DNA of 64,000 nt, taken from JBBQLG01 sp964251665 (lineage in GTDB: Bacteria; Bacteroidota; Bacteroidia; Cytophagales; Spirosomataceae). The notes under the pieces are model-generated. The model did not search any database, had not been told where the DNA came from, and worked only from the letters and a program-made list of their open reading frames with translations. The first letter of the stretch is position 1; each line of letters starts with the position of its first letter. This document shows positions 42,911-51,557 of the stretch, one piece after another. The stretch covers positions 124,001 through 188,000 of the forward strand of contig CAXUKO010000008.1 of the NCBI GenBank assembly GCA_964251665.1, given 5' to 3'. Both the position numbers and the translations under genes were made by a program.

Positions 42911-42997
42911 AAATTTGCTTTGTTTTTGTTCTGTTGAAAAAAGGCAAAAGCATCCCTGCATCTTGAAAAAGATGTTATGTCTCCGGGATTTTAACCG

Positions 42998-43024
42998 ACC
43001 GACGATGTTGCGAGCATCGTCGGT
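42998..43024 (-). terminator. Hairpin between araR and the SusC gene
   Basis: ACCGACGATG pairs with CATCGTCGGT around a 7-nt loop, about 107 nt past the araR stop. Lacking a good T-run on the minus strand, it could be a partial terminator letting some araR transcripts continue into the SusC gene. Confidence 0.6.
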
Positions 43025-43130
43025 CTTCTTGTTTATGGGTTCCTGTTACATAGGCAGACGGGTCATAGCATGGATAATAGGGGTAAGGGTGATCGTCGAT
43101 TTATTCGCCTTTGCCCTGTTTAACAGGCGG

Positions 43131-43832
43131 TTACACCAGTGTTAACTCGGGCAGGAAGTTCACGTAATCGTTCAGATAGCGCTGGTACTTCTCGGTATTC
43201 AGGCTGAACAGCTGCCCTTTCTTGGTGACTGAATTGGTGTCTTTTTCGCCCGTGCTGATCAGCAGGTCGGTCGACATCACTTTCCGGCTGAAGTTGCGCC
43301 GGTCAAGCTGCGTGTTGTAAATAGCTTCATACAATTTCTGAAGCTGCGGAATGGTGAACTTCTCCGGCATCAGTTCAAAACCAATCGCGTGCAGGGCGGC
43401 CTTGTAGCGTAGTCGGCGCAGGGCGCATTCGATCATCTCGTCATGATCGAAAATCAGGTTAGGCTTGTCTTTCAGACTGACCCAATAGGCATTGTGTGCC
43501 CGAATGGTATTCACATCCTGCTGCTGAATGTTTACCAGTGCGTAGTAAACCACCGAAATCGTGCGTTCGACCGGGTCCCGCTGTACACTGCCGAACGTTT
43601 GCAGCTGTTCGAGGTAGTTATTGGTCAACCCCGTCAGTTCAAACAGAATCCGCTGGGAGGCAGCCTCCAAATCTTCACTATCGTTCAGGAAGCCACCCAT
43701 GAGTGACCACTTGCCGCGTTCAGGCTCAAAGTTGCGTTTAATGAGCAGTAATTTCAGTTCTTCGCCGTCAAATCCGAAGATGATACAGTCTAAGGCAACA
43801 AGAATCCGATTGGGGTGCGTATAGTGGATCAT
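43131..43832 (-). CDS. araR: AraR-type Nudix-fold transcriptional regulator
   Basis: 233 residues from ATG 43832, chosen because candidate operators at 43853-43889 would lie inside a longer coding frame starting at 43919. Residues 1 to about 145 form a Nudix fold (HPNRILVALDCIIFGFDGEE and LLIKRNFEPERGKWSLMGGF), but the Nudix box is degenerate (GGFLNDSEDLEAASQRILFE: the RE and EE pairs are lost), so hydrolase activity is unlikely. A winged-helix DNA-binding domain (about 150-225) follows (FTIPQLQKLYEAIYN, DRRNFSRKV). This is the NrtR-like architecture of the Bacteroides arabinose regulator AraR, which releases DNA on binding arabinose. Position heading the arabinan locus agrees. Confidence 0.87.
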   Translation of the reverse strand: MIHYTHPNRILVALDCIIFGFDGEELKLLLIKRNFEPERGKWSLMGGFLNDSEDLEAASQRILFELTGLTNNYLEQLQTFGSVQRDPVERTISVVYYALVNIQQQDVNTIRAHNAYWVSLKDKPNLIFDHDEMIECALRRLRYKAALHAIGFELMPEKFTIPQLQKLYEAIYNTQLDRRNFSRKVMSTDLLISTGEKDTNSVTKKGQLFSLNTEKYQRYLNDYVNFLPELTLV

Positions 43833-43852
43833 AGGCGGCCGGTTACGGGAAT

Positions 43853-43889
43853 GTGTACGATTGACACACATAAAGTGTTTGATCGACAC
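43853..43889. promoter_or_regulatory. Two tandem candidate AraR operators
   Basis: GTGT-ACGATTG-ACAC at 43853-43867 and GTGT-TTGATCG-ACAC at 43875-43889, with starts 22 bp apart (about two helical turns). The same layout occurs before araB. They lie 21-57 nt upstream of the chosen araR start, suggesting autoregulation and control of the genes read through from araR. Confidence 0.65.
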
Positions 43890-44172
43890 AATTTTAGAAA
43901 AATTTATTTGTTTCTCCAAATAGTACCAAAGTATTTTTACTCATAAAATTATAATAAGACTGCTTTGCACAAAACACAGTTCGTTTTAGGTACTAAGCTT
44001 CCCGGGAACTGATCAATTCACAAAGCATTAATGCGTATTTAAAGAGTACATAACGTGGCAGTTTTCCGGCCAATGCAGTCCTTTAGCCGGGTTTCTACCG
44101 TTTTTTACTGAATTTTGTCGGCTGAGTAGCGGATCGCTACCACTAAAGAATCATCAATCGAATTGGCGGACT

Positions 44173-44853
44173 ATGAACAGGAACTGGGGATTTATTTTTG
44201 ATATGGATGGCACAATGGTCGACAACATGATGGTACACCACCGGGCCTGGCAAACGAAACTGGCTGAACTGGGCCTGGAGTTAAGCATAGATGAGGTAAT
44301 TGCCCGCTGTCATGGCCGTAACGACGAAATTTTATCGCGCCTGTTTGGCAATCGTTTTGATGCTGATGAACGGCGGCAGATTTCGCAGGAAAAGGAAGCG
44401 CAGTACCGGGCCACGTTTCAGCAGCAGCTCAAGCTGGTCAACGGTCTCCCCGAGTTTTTACAGGCCGCTTACGAACAGCAGATACCGATGGCTATTGGCA
44501 CGGCGGCCAACATCGAAAACGTCGATTTTGTCCTGGATTCGCTGGGTATCCGCCACTATTTTACGGTGGTGTTGTGCGAGCAGGACGTGACAAAAGGCAA
44601 ACCCGATCCCGAAGTGTTTCTGAAAGCCGCCGAATTAATGAATGTACCGGCCCCACAGTGTTTAGTCTTTGAGGATTCGCCCACCGGTGCTAAAGCGGCC
44701 CGCAATGCCGGTATGAAAGCAGTAATCCTGACCACTACGCATCAGCCCGCTGAATTTACCGGGTTTGACCAGATTATAGCGCTCAGTCCCGACTATACCA
44801 CCTTATCGATTGAGCGTCTGTATGCACAGACAATTGCTGCTGTTTCGGCCTGA
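44173..44853 (+). CDS. HAD-superfamily phosphatase / beta-phosphoglucomutase-like
   Basis: A 226-residue HAD hydrolase with a helical cap (about 15-85). Motif I is FDMDGTMVD (nucleophile Asp about 10), motif II is the Thr of AIGTAAN, motif III Lys is in TKGKPDPEVF and motif IV is VFEDSPTGAKAA. This subgroup includes beta-phosphoglucomutases and sugar-phosphate phosphatases. It is divergent from araR; a role with sugar phosphates is plausible but not shown. Substrate unknown. Confidence 0.9.
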   Translation: MNRNWGFIFDMDGTMVDNMMVHHRAWQTKLAELGLELSIDEVIARCHGRNDEILSRLFGNRFDADERRQISQEKEAQYRATFQQQLKLVNGLPEFLQAAYEQQIPMAIGTAANIENVDFVLDSLGIRHYFTVVLCEQDVTKGKPDPEVFLKAAELMNVPAPQCLVFEDSPTGAKAARNAGMKAVILTTTHQPAEFTGFDQIIALSPDYTTLSIERLYAQTIAAVSA

Positions 44854-44963
44854 ACGGCACTCGATATACCGGTTTACTAAAAAATTAAGATAAGGTTGTT
44901 TGAGGCAACTTAGTTTTATAAAAATAGCCTACATTTACGAATAGATCACCTAACTTTCTCACA

Positions 44964-45185
44964 ATGAGTAACTTAGCCATTTATTCGGTAACGCAGGAGC
45001 AACGCAGAGAGAGATTGAGAGCCGCTGTTGTTAAGGAAATTTCAAAATTGTCTACTACTGATGGTATGACAACTGCTGACTATATACTACATCTTAAAGA
45101 CCGGCTGGACGCGGGTCTCATCAACGAAACCCTATTCCGGGCCGTACGGGATGAGTTAACGTACCGGTGCAGCCCCCGGTCTTAA
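44964..45185 (+). CDS. Small hypothetical protein
   Basis: A 73-residue, probably helical, charged protein (MSNLAIYSVTQEQRRERLRA; later LKDRLDAGLINETLFRAVRDEL). It has its own hairpin terminator just downstream, supporting a real gene. A TACATTTA sequence about 33 nt upstream is one base off the Bacteroidetes -7 consensus. No family recognised. Confidence 0.55.
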   Translation: MSNLAIYSVTQEQRRERLRAAVVKEISKLSTTDGMTTADYILHLKDRLDAGLINETLFRAVRDELTYRCSPRS

Positions 45186-45195
45186 TAAATCAGGT

Positions 45196-45226
45196 TGCCG
45201 GATAAGCACCGAGTGCTTATCCGGCA
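45196..45226 (+). terminator. Hairpin after the 73-residue gene
   Basis: A perfect 14-bp stem TGCCGGATAAGCAC/GTGCTTATCCGGCA with a CGA loop, 10 nt past the stop codon. No T-run. Confidence 0.65.
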
Positions 45227-45252
45227 GCGACTAACACACAATGGCGTAAAAC

Positions 45253-45286
45253 AAAAAAGCACTTACGGACCGTAAGTGCTTTTTTT
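45253..45286. terminator. Bidirectional terminator next to tRNA-Val
   Basis: AGCACTTACGG pairs with CCGTAAGTGCT around one base, flanked by A6 on the left and T7 on the right. It ends the tRNA-Val transcript on the minus strand. Confidence 0.9.
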
Positions 45287-45292
45287 ATTGGG

Positions 45293-45367
45293 TGGGGACT
45301 GACGGGCTCGAACCGCCGACCCTCTCGGTGTAAACGAGATGCTCTGAACCAACTGAGCTAAGCCCCC
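45293..45367 (-). tRNA. tRNA-Val (anticodon TAC)
   Basis: On the minus strand the acceptor GGGGGCT pairs with AGTCCCC (one G-T), the anticodon stem TCTCG/CGAGA holds the loop TTTACAC with anticodon TAC, and the T arm has GGTTCGAGC. CCA is not encoded. No att-like duplication of its 3' end was noticed nearby. Confidence 0.96.
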
Positions 45368-45402
45368 GCTTATTTCCCTACGATTGTTGTCGTTTGGGAG
45401 TG

Positions 45403-45434
45403 CAAATATAGCAGGCTAAAATGGCCTTGTGCAA
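45403..45434 (-). promoter_or_regulatory. Promoter of tRNA-Val
   Basis: On the minus strand TATATTTG (45403-45410) matches TAnnTTTG exactly, with TTG (45432-45434) 21 nt upstream. It lies 36 nt before the tRNA 5' end. Confidence 0.65.
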
Positions 45435-45588
45435 CTTCTGACCAGAAAAAAAGTGAGAAAAATTTAGCCGGTCCAACCCTGGCAATAGTAATAAGCTTGT
45501 TATCAGCTGTTTTAAAGAAGATGGTTGCTTAAAATCAGGCCCAACCCGTAAACTGTATCGCCGGACCTGAGTAACCGGTTTAGGCCGA

Positions 45589-46572
45589 TTACTTAAACCG
45601 CTGAATGGTATAATCCCTGCTTTGTAATAAAGCCCCATTGCCGCGCGCTGCGCTGATTTCGCCAATGCGGGCATTGATGGTATAAATCTGGCCGTTCACT
45701 TCGGTATTAGTTGTCGCCTGACTGTAACCAACAGTGTCTACTTTCACAACAGACGCGGTCTGAAAATTGTCGGAACTTCTGAGCTGCGATACCTGCGAGC
45801 CGCCGTTAGTAACGGCGTATAGGTCATTGCCAAGCAGTACCATGCCATCACCCGCAATAGGGCCGGTTCCGGTAATTTCGGAGATTGTATTCGTATTTTG
45901 TAAGTCGATCCTGTAAAGTTTAGCCGCTCCTGTCTGGGCAACAATCAGGTAGCCGCTCGGATGAAAGACAATCCCGTTTAAGCCAAAGGTACTGCTGCTA
46001 AACAGTGGATTTGTGATGAAAACGCTCGCTGTTCCATCGGGGGTAACTTTATAAATCACCGGCGAAAAGGAGTCTGTCACATAGGTGTTTCCGGCAGCAT
46101 CGAACGCAATATCGTTGGCAAAGTGCCGTTGCCCCGGCAACAGAGCGGCCAGGTCTATCCGGCGTTCCACCTGTTTTGTCGCAATGTCGAACACGAACAG
46201 GCCGGCTGTCATAAACGGTGTCTGAGCCGTGCTCTTCACCGAAACGCCCTGATCGCCGTTGCAGACGTAGAGCTTGCCATTTCTTACTTTCATACCTACA
46301 CTGCCGATTAACTGCGGATCAGATACGAAATCAGTGTAATACCCATTTTTGTCGATGGCTCCCACCTTGCCCTGAGTCAATGAACTAACCAGAAATTGAC
46401 CTAACTGCGGGGAGTAGGTGATGCCTTCGGGGTACAGCCGGTCATTGACAAACGCCAGTCGGTCGGGAAAAGAGGGAGAAGCAGGCTGACTGATCTCATC
46501 CTGGCAGGCTGTCAGCGTCAGGCCAGACAGGAGCAGTAACCAATAGGGTGGTGTGAACAGGGTGTTTTTCAT
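45589..46572 (-). CDS. Beta-propeller lipoprotein, SMP-30/NHL-like
   Basis: A 327-residue lipoprotein (LLSGLTLTACQDE). The mature part shows repeated strand patterns of a six-bladed propeller: LYPEGITYSPQLGQFLVSS, FANDIAFDAAGNTYVTDSFS, GLNGIVFHPSGYLIVAQTGA, GDGMVLLGNDLYAVTN. This resembles SMP-30/gluconolactonase-like and NHL proteins; the positions of metal ligands were not verified, so enzyme activity is uncertain. Probably periplasmic or surface-exposed. It stands alone. Confidence 0.78.
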   Translation of the reverse strand: MKNTLFTPPYWLLLLSGLTLTACQDEISQPASPSFPDRLAFVNDRLYPEGITYSPQLGQFLVSSLTQGKVGAIDKNGYYTDFVSDPQLIGSVGMKVRNGKLYVCNGDQGVSVKSTAQTPFMTAGLFVFDIATKQVERRIDLAALLPGQRHFANDIAFDAAGNTYVTDSFSPVIYKVTPDGTASVFITNPLFSSSTFGLNGIVFHPSGYLIVAQTGAAKLYRIDLQNTNTISEITGTGPIAGDGMVLLGNDLYAVTNGGSQVSQLRSSDNFQTASVVKVDTVGYSQATTNTEVNGQIYTINARIGEISAARGNGALLQSRDYTIQRFK

Positions 46573-46744
46573 AAAAAGTTGAGTTACTGAATGGTCTGTT
46601 TATTATCGACAGATCAGAAGTCCGTGTGAATGCGTTTTGTTCATGGTTTCTTTTTACGGGGTCTTATGCCGGGCGCAAGGGACAGATAACCTTTTCGCCG
46701 TTCGGGGGTTTATTTGTCAGATCAACCCAACACTCCATTACGTT

Positions 46745-47110
46745 ATGCAACATTTTGAAACCCTGACCGAAGCGATGGAAAGCCTGCACGAGCGAGGCTA
46801 TACCCACGAGTTTGCCCCTCAGAAGGATTATCTCGTCGAGAAATCAACCGAAACCAAGTTGAAAGGCGAAGATTTTATGGTTGATGAATTTCATCGGTTT
46901 GAAGGTACATCCGACCCAGGTGATGAAATGACGCTGTATGCCATTACGACCACGAACGGCATGAAAGGGGTCTTTGTATCGGCTCAGGGTACCTATGCCA
47001 ATGAAGTCTCGAATGAACTGATGGCGAAGTTTTCGGTGGCCGACCGGGCTCATGTCAACACAGATGGGGCCGTGAAACCAATCGACCCGGTTGTTTCGGA
47101 TACCGAATAA
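46745..47110 (+). CDS. Conserved small Bacteroidetes protein of unknown function
   Basis: 121 residues from ATG 46745; the longer frame from 46637 has an unlikely N-terminus. The pattern LTEAMESLHERGYTHEF, then DEFHRFEGTSDPGDEMTLYAI and GMKGVFVSAQGTYAN, belongs to a short family frequent in Bacteroidetes. Members are sometimes labelled phosphoribosylpyrophosphate synthetase in databases, but this protein is far too short and lacks the PRPP-binding motifs. Real function unknown. Confidence 0.8.
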   Translation: MQHFETLTEAMESLHERGYTHEFAPQKDYLVEKSTETKLKGEDFMVDEFHRFEGTSDPGDEMTLYAITTTNGMKGVFVSAQGTYANEVSNELMAKFSVADRAHVNTDGAVKPIDPVVSDTE

Positions 47111-47168
47111 AAATGGCTTGACCCACGATTTGTGCCCCGACAACTGACAGTTTTGCCGGGTTTTGTCA

Positions 47169-47176
47169 TATCTTTG
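47169..47176 (+). promoter_or_regulatory. TAnnTTTG -7 box of queA
   Basis: TATCTTTG at 47169-47176 matches the consensus exactly, about 45 nt before queA. A CTGACA lies 19 nt upstream of the box, a partial -33 match. Confidence 0.55.
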
Positions 47177-47220
47177 CGGTCTTTACCGAAAACGGGGGTA
47201 TTCCTTGGGAAAATCCACTT

Positions 47221-48264
47221 ATGAAGCTATCCGAGTTTAAATTTGACCTGCCAGAAAGTCTAATCGCCAAGTATCCGGCCGACCGTGGCGAATCGCGCCT
47301 GCTGGTGCTTGACCGTAAAAATCAGAAGATTGAGCATAAAATGTTCTCCGATCTGCTTGGTTATTTTACCGATGGCGATGTGCTGGTGATTAACAATACC
47401 AAAGTTTTTCCAGCCCGGCTCTACGGCAACAAGGAAAAAACCGGTGCCAAAATCGAAGTCTTCCTGCTGCGTGAACTCAATCGGGAGATGAAACTCTGGG
47501 ACGTGCTGGTGGACCCCGCCCGTAAAATCCGCGTTGGCAACAAACTATACTTCGGCGACAGTGATCTGGTAGCGGAAGTTATTGACAACACCACCTCACG
47601 CGGCCGTACCATCCGGTTTTTGTTTGATGGCTCTCATGAAGAACTCATGAAAGCGGTAGACGAACTGGGTGAGACTCCATTACCCCGCGAAATCAACCGC
47701 CAAACGGAGGATGCCGACCGGGAGCGGTACCAGACTGTTTTCGCCGAGCATACAGGGGCTGTAGCCGCGCCAACGGCCGGTATGCACTTCACCAAAGCAA
47801 TGATGAAGCGGATGGAGATTAAAGGTGTTCATTTTGCACCGGTTACGCTTCACGTTGGGCTAGGGACGTTCCGGCAGGTAGATGTCGAGGACCTGACCAA
47901 GCATAAAACAGATTCAGAGAATTACCGCATTGGACCCGAAGCTGCTGATATCGTGAACAAGGCTTTAGATGCCGAAAAACGGGTGTGTGCCGTCGGTACT
48001 ACCTCGCTCAAAGCCGTTGAATCGTCGGTGTCGGCTAACTCACGGCTCAAGCCGGTTGAGGGCTGGACAGACCGGTTTATTTTCCCGCCCTACGAGTTTA
48101 AGATTGCCAATTCGCTGATTACTAACCTGCACTTACCTGAGTCGGTGCTGTTGATGATGACGACGGCTTTTGGCGGCTATGATCTGGTCATGAAGGCCTA
48201 CGAAGAAGCCATTAAGGAAAAATATCGTTTTTTCAGCTACGGCGATGCCATGCTGATTTTATAA
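47221..48264 (+). CDS. queA: tRNA preQ1(34) S-adenosylmethionine ribosyltransferase-isomerase
   Basis: A 347-residue QueA, standard length. It transfers and isomerises the ribosyl part of S-adenosylmethionine onto preQ1-modified tRNA, giving epoxyqueuosine at position 34 of GUN-anticodon tRNAs. Family segments: FDLPESLIAKYPADRGESRLLVLDR at the N-terminus (17-residue core IAKYPADRGESRLLVL), NNTKVFPARLYG, APTAGMHFT and LHVGLGTFRQV. The C-terminal YGDAMLIL is typical. Cytoplasmic. Followed by ispD after an inverted-repeat region. Confidence 0.97.
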   Translation: MKLSEFKFDLPESLIAKYPADRGESRLLVLDRKNQKIEHKMFSDLLGYFTDGDVLVINNTKVFPARLYGNKEKTGAKIEVFLLRELNREMKLWDVLVDPARKIRVGNKLYFGDSDLVAEVIDNTTSRGRTIRFLFDGSHEELMKAVDELGETPLPREINRQTEDADRERYQTVFAEHTGAVAAPTAGMHFTKAMMKRMEIKGVHFAPVTLHVGLGTFRQVDVEDLTKHKTDSENYRIGPEAADIVNKALDAEKRVCAVGTTSLKAVESSVSANSRLKPVEGWTDRFIFPPYEFKIANSLITNLHLPESVLLMMTTAFGGYDLVMKAYEEAIKEKYRFFSYGDAMLIL

Positions 48265-48272
48265 GTTAGTTG

Positions 48273-48405
48273 TTAAGTGGCTGCGCCCAGGTCGGTCAGT
48301 CAGTAAGTGCTTCGCTCATGAACACTTACTGACTGACCAACCTGGGCGCAGCCACTTACCGACCTACTGACTGACCAATCTGGGCGCGATCACTTACCGA
48401 CTACA
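48273..48405. repeat. Inverted repeat plus extra direct copy between queA and ispD
   Basis: 48273-48309 pairs with 48323-48359 with two mismatches (core GTGGCTGCGCCCAGGT and GGTCAGTCAGTAAGTG). A third, diverged copy of the right arm follows at about 48363-48402, giving a direct repeat. The CAGTAAGT theme also occurs at 9930-10010. Confidence 0.85.
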
Positions 48406-48407
48406 AC

Positions 48408-49082
48408 ATGAATCAATTTGCCATCATCGTTGCCGGGGGGAGCGGCAGTCGGATGAAGTCCGATCTGCCCAAGCAGTTTTTGCTCCTGAATGGTAAGCCT
48501 ATTCTTCAACACACCATCGAGCGCTTCCAGGCGTTTTCGACTGCGCTACGGATTATTCTGGTGCTGCCCGCCCGCGATATGGAAACGTGGACGCGGCTCT
48601 GCGACAAAAATAACTTCTATCCGGCTCTGGAAACAGTCAACGGCGGTGGCACACGATTTCAGTCGGTGCGCAATGGCCTCAAACGCATTTCGGCAAAGGA
48701 AGGTCTGGTGGCGGTGCATGATGGGGTGCGGCCGTTTATCACCACTGATATTATACAGAACAGCTTCGAGACAGCCGCCCGCACCGGAGCCGCTGTTACG
48801 GCTGTAGCAGTGAAAGACTCTGTGCGGATGGTTGAGCCGGATGGCAGCAGCCGGGCTGTAGACCGGAGCGTATACCAATTGGTGCAAACCCCGCAGACCT
48901 TCCGGCTTGATCTATTCCGGCAGGCGTTTCAGGTCGAGGAGCAGCCTTTTTTCACGGACTGCGCCAGTGTCGTTGAACATGCCGGTTTTCCGGTCACGCT
49001 AATCGAAGGCTCTTATCAGAATGTGAAGATTACCACGCCGGAAGATTTGGCCTGGGGCGATAAATTTGCGGCTGGTCTGTAA
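48408..49082 (+). CDS. ispD: 2-C-methyl-D-erythritol 4-phosphate cytidylyltransferase
   Basis: A 224-residue nucleotidyltransferase of the MEP isoprenoid pathway, joining CTP and methylerythritol phosphate. The N-terminal loop IIVAGGSGSRMKSDLPKQFL, with Arg and Lys for CTP binding, is followed by VAVHDGVRPF and QTPQTFR, all hallmark IspD segments. Length is normal. Cytoplasmic. Downstream of queA on the same strand, separated by the palindromic repeat. Confidence 0.96.
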   Translation: MNQFAIIVAGGSGSRMKSDLPKQFLLLNGKPILQHTIERFQAFSTALRIILVLPARDMETWTRLCDKNNFYPALETVNGGGTRFQSVRNGLKRISAKEGLVAVHDGVRPFITTDIIQNSFETAARTGAAVTAVAVKDSVRMVEPDGSSRAVDRSVYQLVQTPQTFRLDLFRQAFQVEEQPFFTDCASVVEHAGFPVTLIEGSYQNVKITTPEDLAWGDKFAAGL

Positions 49083-49196
49083 TGGTATTTTGTCATGGCA
49101 GCGGCCACCCGGCCTGAGGTATGACAAAAGCAGACTGACAAAAACAGACTGGTTATGGTGTCGTGTTCTCAAACCCGACACCACATCCACCTAATG

Positions 49197-51557
49197 TTAA
49201 ACAGCTTTGCTTACCACCCGACCTGCCCGCCGTTTCTCGACGGTGAGCAGAAAGGCGGGGAGCAGAATCAGGTTGGAGGTCATGCCCATCAGCAGGGTGA
49301 TGGAAACCAGAATGCCGAGTGCCGCTGTTCCCTGAAACGTGGAAGCCGCGAAAATGGCAAAGCCCGCAAACAGAATCATTGCTGTGTAAAACATGCTCAC
49401 CCCGGTATACCGAATAGTACTGGTTACCGCTTCATCAACGCTGGCCCCCCGGTTACGAAGCTCGTCGCGGTATTTGGTGATGAAGTAAATCGTACCATCG
49501 GAAGAGATGCCGAACGCGATACTGAAAATCAGTATGGTCGAGGGTTTCAGGTGAATACCGAAATACCCCATAATACCGGCTGTGATTATAAGCGGTACAA
49601 TGCTCGGCAGAATGGCAATCAGACTTAGCCGAATATCTTTAAGCAGCAGGGCCAAAATCACTGAGATCAGGATAATGGCCAGTGCGGTACTCTCCTCCAG
49701 ATTTTCAATAAGATACTGGTTGCCTTTGGTAAAGACCACACTGTTCCCCGTAATGCGCACGTCGTAGCGTTCATCTGGCGCGACGAGTTTACCTGTTTCG
49801 CGGTCAATGTTAAAGATCGAATCGATGCGGGGCTGGAGACTGGTGACTAAGGCGTTGGTGCGGACTGTACCGGCATCGGGCATCTGGTAGCTGACGCGGG
49901 TATATTGGCGGGTACTGTCCAGAAACCCTTTAAACCGGTTCTCACTGCCTTTCAACTGCGGGGCGTAGGCAGCCAGCTTGCTGAGTTCCAGAGCACCAGG
50001 TACAACGTAGTATTTCGGGTCACCACCGCGGTAAGCCTGATAGAAAAACTTGATGGCTTCCACGATTGAAATGGGACGCGTGAACTCCGGGTTTTTCTCC
50101 ATCTCCCGTTGAAGCAGCCGAAGTTTGGTCAGCGTCTGCGGGGCGAGTACGCGGCCCGGCCGTTTGGTGTCGACCGAAATCTCGAAAGGTACAACCCCTT
50201 TAAACCGGCTTTCGATGAACTTCAGATCCGTATAAATCGGGTCGTTTTTTGGTAGATCGTCTACCACATAGCCAATGGCTTCAATGCGTAGCAGCCCAAC
50301 AAAGCCGATGACAACGGCTACTACAATGAATACGTATATAGACCGCCGTCGCTGGTGAACCATGTAGTTTACCCATTCCAGAAACGCCGTGATACGCTTA
50401 CTGGCCAGTTGTCCGCCCGCCCGGCCAATGGTTGGAATGGGCAGGTAACTAAAGGCTGCTGCTCCCAGTATCAGCGACACCACGTACGTCGTCATGATGC
50501 TTAACGACGCTACCAGACCAAACTCGAGCAGGAGTGGACTGTTGGTGAAGTAGAAAACGAAAAAGCCGATGGACGTGGTTACGTTGGCAAAAAACGTGGT
50601 TTCGCCGACCTTCTCAACGGCAATGCGGAGGGCTTCGGTACGGTCATGGCCATTGGCGAGTTCTTCGCGGTAGCGGTTCAGCAGGAAGATCGTATTGGGA
50701 ACACCGATGACGATGATAATTGGTGGAATCAGGCCGGTAAGCAGGGTAATCCGATAGCCGAACAGCACAATGTAGCCAACTGACCAGACCACACCGATGC
50801 TTACCACCAGCAACGCCGTTAGCGTGACCGTAGGCGACCGGAACAGCAGGAGCAGAATGACCGCCGTCACCACAACGGCCAGGCCCAGAAACAGGAATAA
50901 CTCATTGCTGACCTTACTCGTCAGTTCGGTGCGGATGTAGGGTAGCCCCGATAAATGCACCGTCAGGTTATGCCGCTTGCCGAACAGACTGGTGCGGGCT
51001 TCGATGTCGCGGACAATTTCGATGCGGCCTTTCGTATTCAGCTTGCTCTGATCGAAGGTGATTGCCATCAGGTGCGCCCGGTCGGCGGTGTCGGACACAA
51101 ATCCCCGGTAGAACGGGAGTCGTTTGATGGCAGTACGAACACTGTCGACGTCGGCCTGCGTGGTGGGAGGCCGTTTAATGATCGGTTGGAACTGGAAGCG
51201 TTCGAGGCTGTCGTTACGGATAATCTGAAACAGATTGGCGTTGGAAACCACATCTTTAATGCCCGTAATGCCCCGAATAGCCTGATTGAGCCGGTACCAG
51301 TCGGCAAAAAACGGTAATCGGTACATCGAATCCGACTCGACGCTAACCACCATAACGTTCCCATCTTCGCCATAGCGGGCTTTAAAGGCTTCGTATAGCT
51401 GAAAGTCCGGGTCGGTTTTGGGGAGTATTTTGGCTAATTCGTAAGAGAGTTGAACCCGGCTGGCCTGATAGCCCATAAAGGCCGCTGCCAGCAGAATACC
51501 GATGACGAGGGCCACCCGATTTTTGAGGATACTTGTCGAAATCCGATTCCAGAACAT
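49197..51557 (-). CDS. RND/MMPL-type exporter with sterol-sensing-like halves
   Basis: A 786-residue inner-membrane protein. One N-terminal helix (about 13-30) precedes a periplasmic loop, then five helices (about 215-380), a second single helix (about 405-425), another periplasmic loop and five C-terminal helices (about 635-775). This two-fold repeat is that of the MMPL/hydrophobe exporter branch of the RND superfamily. It is shorter than the tripartite AcrB type and has no adjacent adaptor or outer-membrane gene. Possible cargo: lipids, hopanoids or carotenoids; not shown. Confidence 0.88.
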   Translation of the reverse strand: MFWNRISTSILKNRVALVIGILLAAAFMGYQASRVQLSYELAKILPKTDPDFQLYEAFKARYGEDGNVMVVSVESDSMYRLPFFADWYRLNQAIRGITGIKDVVSNANLFQIIRNDSLERFQFQPIIKRPPTTQADVDSVRTAIKRLPFYRGFVSDTADRAHLMAITFDQSKLNTKGRIEIVRDIEARTSLFGKRHNLTVHLSGLPYIRTELTSKVSNELFLFLGLAVVVTAVILLLLFRSPTVTLTALLVVSIGVVWSVGYIVLFGYRITLLTGLIPPIIIVIGVPNTIFLLNRYREELANGHDRTEALRIAVEKVGETTFFANVTTSIGFFVFYFTNSPLLLEFGLVASLSIMTTYVVSLILGAAAFSYLPIPTIGRAGGQLASKRITAFLEWVNYMVHQRRRSIYVFIVVAVVIGFVGLLRIEAIGYVVDDLPKNDPIYTDLKFIESRFKGVVPFEISVDTKRPGRVLAPQTLTKLRLLQREMEKNPEFTRPISIVEAIKFFYQAYRGGDPKYYVVPGALELSKLAAYAPQLKGSENRFKGFLDSTRQYTRVSYQMPDAGTVRTNALVTSLQPRIDSIFNIDRETGKLVAPDERYDVRITGNSVVFTKGNQYLIENLEESTALAIILISVILALLLKDIRLSLIAILPSIVPLIITAGIMGYFGIHLKPSTILIFSIAFGISSDGTIYFITKYRDELRNRGASVDEAVTSTIRYTGVSMFYTAMILFAGFAIFAASTFQGTAALGILVSITLLMGMTSNLILLPAFLLTVEKRRAGRVVSKAV

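Noticed and set aside
43080..43100. A GTGATCGTCGAT sequence upstream of the first SusC gene considered as a further AraR operator.
   Set aside because: It lacks the GTGT/ACAC half-sites and palindromic symmetry of the three accepted sites, and it lies close to the araR stop codon.
46745..47110. Annotation as phosphoribosylpyrophosphate synthetase.
   Set aside because: The family is sometimes labelled so, but the 121-residue protein is far shorter than the true enzyme and lacks its PRPP and ATP motifs.
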